From Hyphomicrobium_A sp963726795 (GTDB lineage Bacteria; Pseudomonadota; Alphaproteobacteria; Rhizobiales; Hyphomicrobiaceae): a stretch of 64,000 nt of DNA. The DNA lies in contig CAVSDD010000005.1 of NCBI GenBank assembly GCA_963726795.1, positions 98,552-162,551 of the forward strand, given 5' to 3'. Numbering within the stretch: the stretch's first letter is position 1; every line of letters begins with the position of its first letter. The notes under the pieces were generated by a model. It had not been told where the DNA came from. It saw nothing but the letters and a program-made list of their open reading frames with translations, and searched no databases. Made by a program: the position numbers and the translations under genes. Below, piece after piece: positions 51,248 to 59,847 of this stretch.

Positions 51248-52138
51248 TTAAGCGACGCCGTTCATGCCAAACCAGGCAAGCATCCGTGTCCAGCCGTCCT
51301 TGGCCGCTTCCTGCCTGTAGCTCGGGCGGTAGTCGGCGTTGAAGGCGTGCGGGGTGTCCGGGTAGACGACCATCTCGCAGGTTTTTCCGGCTGCCTTGCA
51401 GGCGTCTCGCATGCGGTCAACGGTCTCGACGGGGATGCCCTGGTCGGCGCCGCCGTAAAGCCCTAGCACCGGTGCTTTGAGGTCTCCCACGAGGTCGATC
51501 GGATGGCGTGGAGTGAGTTCGGTTGCGTCGCCGACTAGACGACCGTACCACGCGACCCCCGCTCTCAGAGCGGAACTCTGCGCGGCATATAGCCAGACAA
51601 TACGCCCGCCCCAACAGAAGCCGGTGATGCCGAGGCGCGCGGTGTCGCCGCTGCCGGATGCACGAGCATAGGCAACGCTCGCATCGAGGTCGGACATCAC
51701 TTGTGCATCGGGCACTTTCGAGACGACCTTCATGACGTCGTTCATGTTCGTGAGGCCATCGACGCTGCCCTGGCGGAAATACAGCTCCGCAGCAATGGCC
51801 ATGTAGCCTTGCTTAGCGAGGCGCCGACATACGTCGCGGATGTGTTCGTGCACGCCGAATATTTCCTGGACGACCAGGATGACTGGAAAAGGGCCTACGG
51901 TCGACGGCATGGCGCGATATGCGGGAAGCTCGCCCTCGGCGAGGGGAATTTTCACATCGCCCGCTGTGAGGCCGTTAGCATCCGTGACGATCGCCGTCTG
52001 CGCCGCTGCGGGGCGTACAGCAGCGGCAAATCCCGCTGCAAGGCTCGCGGTGAGCACTTGCCGCCGGTCTATGCCGCCCGGCAAGAGGCTGCGTCTTTCG
52101 CTCTCCCGGTTGCGCCGGTCGTTCTCGAAGTCGTCCAT
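51248..52138 (-). CDS. exported dienelactone hydrolase family protein
   Basis: 296 residues from ATG 52138 (GGAGTG upstream). The N-terminus has IDRRQVLTASLAAGFAAAVR, a Tat-like signal. The alpha/beta hydrolase core shows VVQEIFGVHEHI, the nucleophile elbow GFCWGG (Cys), GLYGGADQGIP (Asp) and YPDTPHAFN (His), the Cys-Asp-His triad of dienelactone hydrolases. Substrates of this broad family range from dienelactones to other esters; none can be assigned here. Export to the periplasm is predicted from the signal. Confidence 0.87.
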   Translation of the reverse strand: MDDFENDRRNRESERRSLLPGGIDRRQVLTASLAAGFAAAVRPAAAQTAIVTDANGLTAGDVKIPLAEGELPAYRAMPSTVGPFPVILVVQEIFGVHEHIRDVCRRLAKQGYMAIAAELYFRQGSVDGLTNMNDVMKVVSKVPDAQVMSDLDASVAYARASGSGDTARLGITGFCWGGRIVWLYAAQSSALRAGVAWYGRLVGDATELTPRHPIDLVGDLKAPVLGLYGGADQGIPVETVDRMRDACKAAGKTCEMVVYPDTPHAFNADYRPSYRQEAAKDGWTRMLAWFGMNGVA

Positions 52139-52379
52139 GCATTCACTCCCTAGCAACAGTCATGACTGGCTCGCCAACGAACCGGGAGGCACGAAACCGG
52201 CGTTTCACATGTCCCTGGTAGGCTCCGATCCAATTTCCGCCCCGCTCCGAGGGGAAAGTCAGTCCACAAGGAACGCCGATGGTGGGTCGGCGGTTCTGGA
52301 CGGCAGGGTTCCGTCGGGGTGAGCGAAACAAAAGAAAAAGAATGCGATAGCGCCAAAGCGCTGCGCGAACGAGGCTTGC

Positions 52380-53516
52380 GTGAGAGTTCAAATGACCACC
52401 GTGGACAAAACCCTCGCCCGGCTCTCGACCTGGATCAGTGTGGTCCTGGTATTGAGCTTCGTGTCTCTCGTGTTCCTCCCTGCGCGCGGACCGACCCCGG
52501 CCACCGGGCGCCGGTCGGGAGTGCCAACTCCGGGGCCGTCAGCTTCATCGGCGTCCGCGCCGTCCCCGCAAGCATCGTCTGCACCCGTGTCGTCCGCGCA
52601 AGCTCCAGATTCGCAAAATCCGAGCGCCGGCTCCGATACGGCGCCCGCTATTCCGCCGCCGCTCACCACGTGGAGCGATGCCGAGCAGACAACGGCGCTG
52701 CGCGAGTGCTTGACGCTGCTCGCCCCGCTTGCAGCCGACATAACACTCGAAGTGCCTGTGCGGCAGGGCCAATGCGGTGCGGCAGCGCCGCTGCGCTTGC
52801 ACGCGCTAGGAGGGGCGGGCAAGGTCGCATTTGAGCCGGCGCCGGAGATGAACTGCAAGCTTGCAGCTGGATTGTCGCGCTGGGTCGAAACCGTGATGCA
52901 GCCGGCTGCACGCGAAGTGCTAGGCGCGCGCATTGTTCGTATCATCGGTGCCTCATCCTACGCCTGCCGCAACATCTACAATCGCGCCGTAGGACCCTTA
53001 AGCGAGCACGCGACGGGCAATGCCGTGGACATCGCCGGCTTCGTCACGACGGACGGCCGCACGATCACCGTCGGCAAGGGTTGGGGGCCTACTGAGCGTG
53101 ACATCGTTGAGGCGAAGAGGAAGACAGCAGAGGCTGCCAAGCGCGCCGGCAAAGCGGATGCGAAGAAGGCCGACGACAAGTCGTCCGAACTCCAGGAGCC
53201 TTCCGACAAGGCAGCTGACGCCAAAGAGCCACCAGCCGAGACGGGCTCGACTGAAAATGAGCTCGAGGGTGACGAGCCTGCCGCAGCTCCGTTGCTTGGA
53301 CCGGCCGTAACACAAAAGGCGGCTCGATCAGAGGTCGTGCCGGCAGTCGCGACGGCAACTGCTGCCAAGACAATCGAAGCGGCATTCCTGCGGCGGTTGC
53401 ATCATGGCGCCTGCGGGGTTTTCGGCACCGTGCTGGGGCCGGAGGCCAATGAGGCGCATCGGAGCCATTTTCATTTCGACATGAAGGACCGCAAGGCCGG
53501 CGTTGTCTGCCATTAA
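52380..53516 (+). CDS. extensin-like (M15-type fold) protein with charged insertion
   Basis: 378 residues from GTG 52380; ATG 52392 is equally possible. One N-terminal hydrophobic helix (WISVVLVLSFVSLVFLP) is followed by an Ala/Pro/Ser linker and the extensin-like domain: LREC, QGQCGAAAPLRL, YACRNIYNRA, SEHATGNAVDIAG (His210, Asp217) and RSHFHFDM (His363, His365). The SxHxxGxAxD plus HxH pattern is that of VanY/M15 metallopeptidases, suggesting a peptidoglycan role. Between WGPTE and FLRRLHHGACGVFG lies an insertion of about 85 Lys/Ala/Glu-rich residues that splits the domain. Confidence 0.82.
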   Translation: MRVQMTTVDKTLARLSTWISVVLVLSFVSLVFLPARGPTPATGRRSGVPTPGPSASSASAPSPQASSAPVSSAQAPDSQNPSAGSDTAPAIPPPLTTWSDAEQTTALRECLTLLAPLAADITLEVPVRQGQCGAAAPLRLHALGGAGKVAFEPAPEMNCKLAAGLSRWVETVMQPAAREVLGARIVRIIGASSYACRNIYNRAVGPLSEHATGNAVDIAGFVTTDGRTITVGKGWGPTERDIVEAKRKTAEAAKRAGKADAKKADDKSSELQEPSDKAADAKEPPAETGSTENELEGDEPAAAPLLGPAVTQKAARSEVVPAVATATAAKTIEAAFLRRLHHGACGVFGTVLGPEANEAHRSHFHFDMKDRKAGVVCH

Positions 53517-53642
53517 GCCGGCCCTGCAAATGTCGCCTGCCAGCCATTCAGGCACTTAACCTTCGTGCCGGAGTTGGCTTCGTGGCCACGATTGCCCCTC
53601 ATGCCATTGACGGGGGAACGGCCGGATGGTGTACCAAGACCC

Positions 53643-54230
53643 ATGGAGCATGCTGCCGCCCGCCCGATGCCGATGAGCCTGCCGAACGTCCTGACGTACG
53701 GCCGCATCCTCGCCGTCCCCGCGCTCGTCGCCTGCCTCTTTTTCCTGCAGGGGGATGTCGCGCGCTGGTCGGCGTTTGGGTTGTTTGTGTTGGCCGGCCT
53801 TACCGACTGGCTCGACGGCTATCTGGCCCGCGTCTGGGAACAGCAGTCGACGCTTGGGCGCATGCTCGACCCGATTGCCGACAAGCTCCTGGTCGGAGCT
53901 GTGCTCATGATGCTCGTCCACGACGGCACCATCACCGACTGGTCGATCTGGGCGGCGATCATCATTCTCGTACGCGAGATCCTTGTTTCCGGCCTGCGCG
54001 AATTCCTGGCCGAGCTCAACGTCAAGGTGCACGTCACCCAGCTCGCCAAATGGAAAACCACGATGCAGATGATCGCGCTTGGCGTTCTGCTCGCCGGGCC
54101 GGCGGCGGAGAAGATCGTGCCTGGCATAACGACCGGCGGCCTCGTAATTTTGTGGATCGCGGCGCTGCTCACGCTTTGGACCGGCTACGACTATCTAAAA
54201 GCCGGGATCGTGCACGCGATGGGACGCTGA
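53643..54230 (+). CDS. pgsA: CDP-diacylglycerol--glycerol-3-phosphate 3-phosphatidyltransferase
   Basis: 195 residues from ATG 53643; ATGs at 53667 and 53673 are also possible, and the frame is open from 53565. The CDP-alcohol phosphotransferase motif reads DGYLAR then GRMLDPIADK (DGxxAR-x8-GxxxDxxxD). Several transmembrane helices are visible. It makes phosphatidylglycerophosphate, the first step to phosphatidylglycerol and cardiolipin. moaD follows after six bases, and the order uvrC ... pgsA-moaD-moaE is usual in Hyphomicrobiales. Confidence 0.94.
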   Translation: MEHAAARPMPMSLPNVLTYGRILAVPALVACLFFLQGDVARWSAFGLFVLAGLTDWLDGYLARVWEQQSTLGRMLDPIADKLLVGAVLMMLVHDGTITDWSIWAAIIILVREILVSGLREFLAELNVKVHVTQLAKWKTTMQMIALGVLLAGPAAEKIVPGITTGGLVILWIAALLTLWTGYDYLKAGIVHAMGR

Positions 54231-54236
54231 GCGCAC

Positions 54237-54512
54237 ATGAGCGCAAGCGAAACGAGGCACGTGAAACTTCTCTATTTTGCCTGGGTGCGCGAAAAAGTCG
54301 GCCGCAGCGCCGAGGATGTGGAGCTGCCCGCTGGCACAACGACCATTGCGGATCTCGTCGCTTGGCTGAAGTCGCGCGGGCCAGAATTCGAGGCAGCTTT
54401 TCAGCGTGCCAATGTCGTGCGCGCCGCGATCGACAAGGTTCACGTGAAGTCTGACGCGTCTATTTTAAGTGCCGGTGAAATAGCCTTTTTCCCTCCCGTT
54501 ACGGGAGGCTAG
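54237..54512 (+). CDS. moaD: molybdopterin synthase small subunit
   Basis: 91 residues with a ubiquitin-like fold: VKLLYFAWVREKVG at the start and the C-terminal FFPPVTGG, whose last glycine carries the thiocarboxylate. It donates sulfur to precursor Z with MoaE. The stop is three bases from moaE. Supplies molybdopterin for enzymes such as the formate dehydrogenase in this window. Confidence 0.95.
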   Translation: MSASETRHVKLLYFAWVREKVGRSAEDVELPAGTTTIADLVAWLKSRGPEFEAAFQRANVVRAAIDKVHVKSDASILSAGEIAFFPPVTGG

Positions 54513-54514
54513 CG

Positions 54515-54961
54515 ATGACGGCCAGGATACAGCGCGAAGCCTTCGATATCGCCGCCGAAATTGACGCTTTGACCGCCGGAAAACGCGAGGTCGGCGCCAT
54601 CGTCACATTCACGGGGCGTGTGCGCGCGGACGAGGGGCGGGTCGCGGCGATTGAGCTTGAGCATTACGCCGGCATGACCGAGGCCGAGCTTGTCCGCATC
54701 GAGGCGGAGGCCGCGTCGCGCTGGGCGCTGCAGGGTAGCCTCATCGTGCACCGTGTGGGGGAGCTGAAGGTCGGTGAGGACGTCGTCCTCGTCATCACCG
54801 CTGCAGCTCACAGGCAAGCGGCGTTCGAGGCAGCGGGCTTCCTGATGGACTACCTCAAGACACGGGCGCCGTTCTGGAAAAAGGAAACAGATCGATCCGG
54901 AAAAACCACTTGGGTCGAGGCCAAAACCAGCGACGAAACGGCCGCTAAGCGCTGGAAATGA
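54515..54961 (+). CDS. moaE: molybdopterin synthase catalytic subunit
   Basis: 148 residues: GAIVTFTGRVRADEG, LEHYAGMTEAELVRIEAEA, VHRVGELKVGEDVVLVITAA, HRQAAFEAAGFLMDYLKTRA and PFWKKE, the conserved MoaE order including the catalytic Lys in WKKE. Partner of MoaD, cotranscribed with it. Confidence 0.96.
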   Translation: MTARIQREAFDIAAEIDALTAGKREVGAIVTFTGRVRADEGRVAAIELEHYAGMTEAELVRIEAEAASRWALQGSLIVHRVGELKVGEDVVLVITAAAHRQAAFEAAGFLMDYLKTRAPFWKKETDRSGKTTWVEAKTSDETAAKRWK

Positions 54962-55139
54962 GCGCTGCCCGCAAGGCGCTCGGGGTGCAGGATCAACTCA
55001 TCGTTAGTAATTCATTAAGGGTTTGCCGGCGATAAACCCTAACAATCTCTGAAGATGGGCCGAAAAACGCCATCATCTGAAGGATTGCTGTGACTGTCCC
55101 ACGAGTTGGACTTGTACTGCGTTTACGGGGGTCAACGTC

Positions 55140-56468
55140 ATGGTTCAGGGCATACCGCGGCTAGTCCGCCGTGGTTCATTTATTGCGCTGTCCCTCGCTT
55201 GCGCGCACGCGCCGGTTAACGCCCAGTCGATGGGCGCGGCGAAAGCTACGCAAGTCGGGCTCCGCGCACCAACTGCGTCTGCAGCCCTTGCCGGTAGCGG
55301 CAAGTTGCAGGGCAACCAATTGCGTACGCGATTCCTGGTCGGATTGCCAAAGGCCGCGAAGTTCGAAGTCTTCTCTCTCAACAACCCAAATCGCGTCGTC
55401 ATCGAAGTGGGCGACACCAATCTCCGGCTACCGGCTCAGCCGAACGGCTCTCCCATGGGCCTCGTAAAGTCGTTTCGCGCCGGTGTTTCGGCCGAAGCGC
55501 ATTCCCGCATCATCCTTGAGGTGACCGAACCCGTCATCGTGGCGAGCGCCAGGATGGAGAAGGCCAAGGACGGTCACAGCCAGGAACTCGTGGTCGAGAT
55601 CGAGCCATTTGGCCCCGTCACCGCCAGCATCGCCCCCGCAGTGACCCCGACCGTTATGATGGCGCGGCCGCCTTATGCCCTGGGAGCCGCCGATCTGCAG
55701 CCGCCTTCACCGCGTCCCGCTATTTCGCCTCAGGCGATGGCGGAGCGCGCGTTCAAGCCGGTTATCGTTATCGATCCTGGCCACGGAGGACACGACTCCG
55801 GCGCTGAAAAGAACGGCGCCGTTGAAAAGGACATCGTGCTCGCGTTCGGCAAGAAGCTCGCTGAGAAGCTCAGGGCCACCGGACGATTCAAAGTGTTCAT
55901 GACGCGCGACACTGATGTGTTCGTGCCGCTGGGCGAGCGCGTCGAGTTTGCCGAGCAGCATAAGGCAAATCTCTTTATCGCGGTCCATTGCGACTATGCC
56001 GACAACGGCTCCAAGGCCAGCGGTGCGACCATCTACTCTCTGCGAGATTCCGCCGCCGACAGCCTTAGGCGTTCGACCAAGGGTGAAGTTTCGAGCAACG
56101 TCCTGTCGCACGAAGCAGCCGCCGCCGCCGCCGCGGCCGGCGATGCCGATGCAGTTAAGTCCATTCTGTCTGATCTTGCCGAGCGCGAGGTCGACGCCAC
56201 CCATGACCGCACCAGCGTCTTCGCTCGCACAGTCGTTGAGCGGATGGGCGCAAGCACGAACATGCGGGAAGATCCATCGCAGCAGGCGGGCTTCCGCGTG
56301 CTCAAGACCGCGCAGTTCCCATCGGTACTGATTGAACTCGCGTACGTGACCAACAAGAAGGACGCCGAGAACCTGCAGTCGGACATCTGGCGCGACAAGG
56401 TTTCCGATTCGATCCTGACCGCGGTCGACAACTACTTCTCAAACCAGATGGCGCAGTTGCCGATGTAG
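55140..56468 (+). CDS. N-acetylmuramoyl-L-alanine amidase with AMIN domain (AmiC-like)
   Basis: 442 residues: signal peptide (SFIALSLACAHAPVNAQ), AMIN domain (about 55-155; FEVFSLNNPNRVVIEV), linker, and an Amidase_3 catalytic domain (about 208-435). Zinc ligands are His215 in DPGHGGHD, Glu229 in GAVEKD and His283 in VHCDYAD; the second conserved Glu is in LIELAYVTN. It cleaves stem peptides from peptidoglycan during cell division. A poly-Ala helix (HEAAAAAAAAGDADA) sits where division amidases carry a regulatory helix. A strong terminator follows. Confidence 0.94.
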   Translation: MVQGIPRLVRRGSFIALSLACAHAPVNAQSMGAAKATQVGLRAPTASAALAGSGKLQGNQLRTRFLVGLPKAAKFEVFSLNNPNRVVIEVGDTNLRLPAQPNGSPMGLVKSFRAGVSAEAHSRIILEVTEPVIVASARMEKAKDGHSQELVVEIEPFGPVTASIAPAVTPTVMMARPPYALGAADLQPPSPRPAISPQAMAERAFKPVIVIDPGHGGHDSGAEKNGAVEKDIVLAFGKKLAEKLRATGRFKVFMTRDTDVFVPLGERVEFAEQHKANLFIAVHCDYADNGSKASGATIYSLRDSAADSLRRSTKGEVSSNVLSHEAAAAAAAAGDADAVKSILSDLAEREVDATHDRTSVFARTVVERMGASTNMREDPSQQAGFRVLKTAQFPSVLIELAYVTNKKDAENLQSDIWRDKVSDSILTAVDNYFSNQMAQLPM

Positions 56469-56510
56469 GCTGCGGCTTTCCGCGCCGCCCTTAGAGCGCG
56501 CTGATCAAAC

Positions 56511-56543
56511 AAAAAGGCCGGTCCGAGCAGGACCGGCCTTTTT
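56511..56543 (+). terminator. intrinsic terminator of the amidase gene
   Basis: AAAAGGCCGGTCC, loop GAGCA, then GGACCGGCCTTTTT: a perfect GC-rich stem with a T-run on the plus strand, about 45 bases after the amidase stop. Confidence 0.92.
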
Positions 56544-57256
56544 CAGTTTGTGGCCAGCTTGGATCGCACATCCGTGCCGGCTACTGCTCCATCAAGTAAT
56601 ACTCGGAGGTCGCGTTTGTCGTTGGCGCCACAGGAAAACAAACCGCCAATCCAGTTCCGGCCGAAGCGAGCGAGCGACGCACGAACTCGAAGACACGGCG
56701 TAGGAGACCTTCGTTCGATGAAGGCGCTTCAGCATTTGCCACTCCATCTTCCAGCATGTGCCGCACCCATACCCTACGAACCCTTACGGACGTGCGTTCC
56801 ACCAAGACGCGCCAGCGCGCCGACCCGGGTAGGTTCGTATCGCTGGCATTGGTGAACAGGGGATGCAGGTGAGTGCGGTGGTCGCGGACAAGTGCAGGCG
56901 CGGGCCGGAAATTTAAACGGTCGAACGCTCCCTGGGGCGGTCCTGTCCGTACCCGCCGCGCGTCCGACCGGCATTTGGCGCCAGTCGTCTTGAAATTCAG
57001 GCTCAGAGACAAGGACTTGCAGTCCTCCCTTCTCCGACGCGCACCTTTTAACGCGGCCCACTTAGGCCAGGCAGGTCCGGCCCGCCTCGCAAGGACACAC
57101 TATGTGATTCGTCCACAGTTTTGGCGGATCTCGGAGCGCAAAATATTGGTTGCATGGCCGGGCATGTCGCACGATTTGGGGCCGATTTGCCTTTAGCCGG
57201 CGCACGGTGCGTAATGTCGCGCCACTTGCGCCTGCGGATCTAGACGGAGCACCCGC
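56544..57256. other. long intergenic region without recognisable gene
   Basis: About 710 bases. A 143-codon minus-strand frame (56581-57012) and a 107-codon plus-strand frame (56873-57196) are open but match no family I know and have Arg/Pro/Ser-rich composition typical of antisense frames in GC-rich DNA. Nothing is called. Confidence 0.45.
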
Positions 57257-58528
57257 ATGAGACCAACTCCCCCGATAGCGCTTGCCTTGATGTTGGTGGC
57301 GTCGCCGGCGTTCGCGTGCAGCGGTAAATCGGTGTACCTCGAAGGCGATCTCAAGTTGGGCGATCAGGGTTGGGGCCAGACGGATCAGCGGTTTCAGGTA
57401 AAAGGCGCCGAAGTCGTCCTCACGCCCGAGCCCGGAACACAGAACGCACGCTGGGACACGGTCGCTTCCCTCACGGACGCTGACGTGTGCGTCAACATCA
57501 CGATGCCGACTGCATCAACCGACGCCTCGCGGACTTACGCAGGGGTGCTGTTCTGGCTGACGGACAAAGACAACTTCTATCAGGCCGTGATTGCGCCGAA
57601 CGGTTTGCTCACGGTGGCGCGCAAGTCGCAGGGCAAAATATCAGCGACTGCGCCCGTCACGTGGACGAAGGCCGATGCAATGAAACTTGGCCCGGATGCC
57701 AAGAACGCTATGCGCGTGACGATCGACGGATCGACCGTGATCATTAAACTGAACGATACCGAGGTCGCCCGTTTCCAAGGACAGGCGCCGCAAGCTCCGA
57801 GCCACATCGGCCTGGTGGCCGCTTCGCCGCCCGATAAGGCGAATGCCTGGCGAATGGCCGACCTGAAGGCGACGAACGTTGCCGATCGGCCCCCGATCGC
57901 GGCGTCCCCTCGCGCTGACGATATTGCTACCGGCGCCGTTCCTTCGGGATCGGGATGCGCCGACGGCAAGACGCTCTTCCAGGATCGTTTTACAAGCCAC
58001 GACCAGGCTTGGGGGCCCAAGGACAAGCGGCTCACCATCTCCGGCGGTGTCGCAGCATTCAGTCCCGAGCCGGGGACCGGAATGTTTCGTTGGAACCGGG
58101 CTTACGCATTCGATGATATCGACGTCTGCGCCAGCGTGCGTCTGGCCAAGAACACCCCTGATCCAACCGCCAGCTACGCGGGGCTGCTGTTCTGGGTGAA
58201 GGACAACAAGAACTACTATCAAGCCGTGATCGCGCCCAACGGCTATTTCACGGTGGCCCGCGTCGTCGACGGCAAGGTGGAGGCCAAGCGGCCGGTGCAG
58301 TGGACCCAGCTCGACGCGGTGAAAAAGGGCGCCAAGGAAAAAAACGCCATGCGCGTCACCGCGAAGGGCGATCAGGTCTCGATCATCATCAACGGCAAGG
58401 AAGTCGCGACGTTTAAGGGTGAGCCGCCAAAGGCGCCGAGCCATATTGGCATGTTTGCCGCGTCCGGGCCCAACAAGCCCGGTGACACCTGGTCTATCAG
58501 CGATCTAAAGGTCACGGCGCTGCAGTAG
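57257..58528 (+). CDS. exported protein with two concanavalin/LamG-like repeats
   Basis: 423 residues: a signal peptide (IALALMLVASPAFA) and then two similar domains of about 180 residues. Paired segments are DQGWGQTDQRF and DQAWGPKDKRL; TPEPGTQNARWD and SPEPGTGMFRWN; YAGVLFWLTDKDNFYQAVIA and YAGLLFWVKDNKNYYQAVIA; KNAMRVTIDG and KNAMRVTAKG; APSHIGLVAAS and APSHIGMFAAS. Each domain fits the beta-sandwich seen in DUF1080-like or LamG-like carbohydrate-associated proteins. Periplasmic or secreted, ligand unknown. An internal duplication is evident; a short Pro/Ala/Ser linker joins the halves. Confidence 0.75.
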   Translation: MRPTPPIALALMLVASPAFACSGKSVYLEGDLKLGDQGWGQTDQRFQVKGAEVVLTPEPGTQNARWDTVASLTDADVCVNITMPTASTDASRTYAGVLFWLTDKDNFYQAVIAPNGLLTVARKSQGKISATAPVTWTKADAMKLGPDAKNAMRVTIDGSTVIIKLNDTEVARFQGQAPQAPSHIGLVAASPPDKANAWRMADLKATNVADRPPIAASPRADDIATGAVPSGSGCADGKTLFQDRFTSHDQAWGPKDKRLTISGGVAAFSPEPGTGMFRWNRAYAFDDIDVCASVRLAKNTPDPTASYAGLLFWVKDNKNYYQAVIAPNGYFTVARVVDGKVEAKRPVQWTQLDAVKKGAKEKNAMRVTAKGDQVSIIINGKEVATFKGEPPKAPSHIGMFAASGPNKPGDTWSISDLKVTALQ

Positions 58529-58534
58529 AGGTTT

Positions 58535-58558
58535 GCCGGCGCGCTATGGCGCGCCGGC
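58535..58558. terminator. hairpin between the lectin-like gene and rpoH
   Basis: Perfect 10-base arms GCCGGCGCGC and GCGCGCCGGC with loop TATG. The rpoH stop codon overlaps the loop. There is no T-tract on either strand, so a bidirectional terminator is likely but not proven. Confidence 0.55.
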
Positions 58559-59431
58559 GTCTCCTGCCTTGGCGGCGCCCTGCACCGCCTTCTGCACTTT
58601 CTCGAAAGCCCGAACTTCGATCTGGCGAATGCGCTCGCGTGACACGCCGAACTCACTCGAGAGATCCTCGAGCGTGGCCGGATTGTCCGTGAGCCGGCGA
58701 GCCTCAAAGATGCGCCGCTCGCGGTCGTTGAGCGAGGACAGCGCGCTTGAGAGGTAGCTCCTGCGCTGATCCAGCTCTTGGGTCTCGCCGAGCGTGTCCT
58801 CCTGCGTCGGCACATCGTCGACGAGCCAATCCTGCCACTCGCCGGTTTCGGCGTCGGCGCGGACGGGCGCGTTGAGCGACGTATCTCCGCCGAGGCGGCG
58901 ATTTATCGACACGACGTCGTTCTCGGTTACACCGAACCTGCGCGCGATCGTCTTGACGTGATCGGGGTGAAGGTCGCCCTCCTCGAGCGCCTGCAGCTGG
59001 CTCTTGGCTCGCCGCAGGTTGAAGAACAGTTTTTTCTGCGCCGCGGTGGTGCCCATCTTCACGAGGCTCCATGACCGCAGGATGTATTCCTGGATCGAGG
59101 CGCGGATCCACCACATGGCGTAGGTCGCGAGTCGGAAGCCGCGATCGGGATCGAAGCGCTTCACGGCTTGCATCAGGCCGACGTTGCCCTCGGAGATGAC
59201 CTCACCGATCGGCAGGCCGTAGCCGCGATAGCCCATGGCGATGCGCGCGACGAGCCGCAGGTGCGACGTCACGAGCTTCTCGGCCGCGTCCTGGTCGGTG
59301 TGTTCCTGCCAGCGTTTGGCCAGCATGAACTCCTCGCCGGGTTCCAGCATCGGAAATTTGCGAATTTCCTGCAGGTACCGCGACAGGCCCATTGAGCCTT
59401 GCGCAAGAGTTGGAAGTCTTGTTGTAGCCAT
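58544..59431 (-). CDS. rpoH: RNA polymerase sigma-32 factor
   Basis: 295 residues with sigma regions 1.2-4.2: LVTSHLRLVARIAMGYRGYG and RFDPDRGFRLATYAMWWIRA (region 2), and the RpoH box AQKKLFFNLRR (131-141), which separates it from RpoD. The C-terminal LSSEFGVSRERIRQIEVRAF is region 4. It directs transcription of heat-shock genes. Many alphaproteobacteria have more than one rpoH; which copy this is cannot be told. Confidence 0.96.
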   Translation of the reverse strand: MATTRLPTLAQGSMGLSRYLQEIRKFPMLEPGEEFMLAKRWQEHTDQDAAEKLVTSHLRLVARIAMGYRGYGLPIGEVISEGNVGLMQAVKRFDPDRGFRLATYAMWWIRASIQEYILRSWSLVKMGTTAAQKKLFFNLRRAKSQLQALEEGDLHPDHVKTIARRFGVTENDVVSINRRLGGDTSLNAPVRADAETGEWQDWLVDDVPTQEDTLGETQELDQRRSYLSSALSSLNDRERRIFEARRLTDNPATLEDLSSEFGVSRERIRQIEVRAFEKVQKAVQGAAKAGDAGAP

Positions 59432-59847
59432 TTCCCTACCAACCGCCGCTTTCCTGCCTTGAGAAAGCGGTCCCTCTGAAACTTAGACCCGTCGGCACTT
59501 CGAGGCAGCCAGCCTTGAGTGTTGGCCGGGGCGTAACTGCCGCGAGATAGGTGCCCCGCTACCCATTAACGGCTTCTCGGAGCCCTTTCCGTTGTTGGGT
59601 ACATCGAGGATCGCCTCCCGTCCCTCGTACTATACGTCAACGTGAGGCTCGTTGTTGCATGAGGCGCATGACCCCACCGCAGGGCACGTAGGGCGCCTGC
59701 GCGGGGCTGCGGGTACCGCACGCAAATGTGAAAACTTGTGCCCGGCCATTTTCGGCCTACCGCGGGCGTGCTTAACGCGCCGAAATCAGGGACTGGGAAA
59801 GCCTCAACGGCGCTAACGTTTGCTTGCCATGAACTGCGACCTTTGCG
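59432..59847. other. intergenic upstream of rpoH
   Basis: About 415 bases between rpoH and the rluD-like gene, both on the minus strand. No gene was recognised. It must hold the rpoH promoter and 5' leader. Confidence 0.45.

Noticed and set aside
56581..57196. Two overlapping open frames in the gap between the amidase and the lectin-like gene
   Set aside because: Neither resembles a known family, composition is that of antisense frames, and no Shine-Dalgarno sequence supports them.
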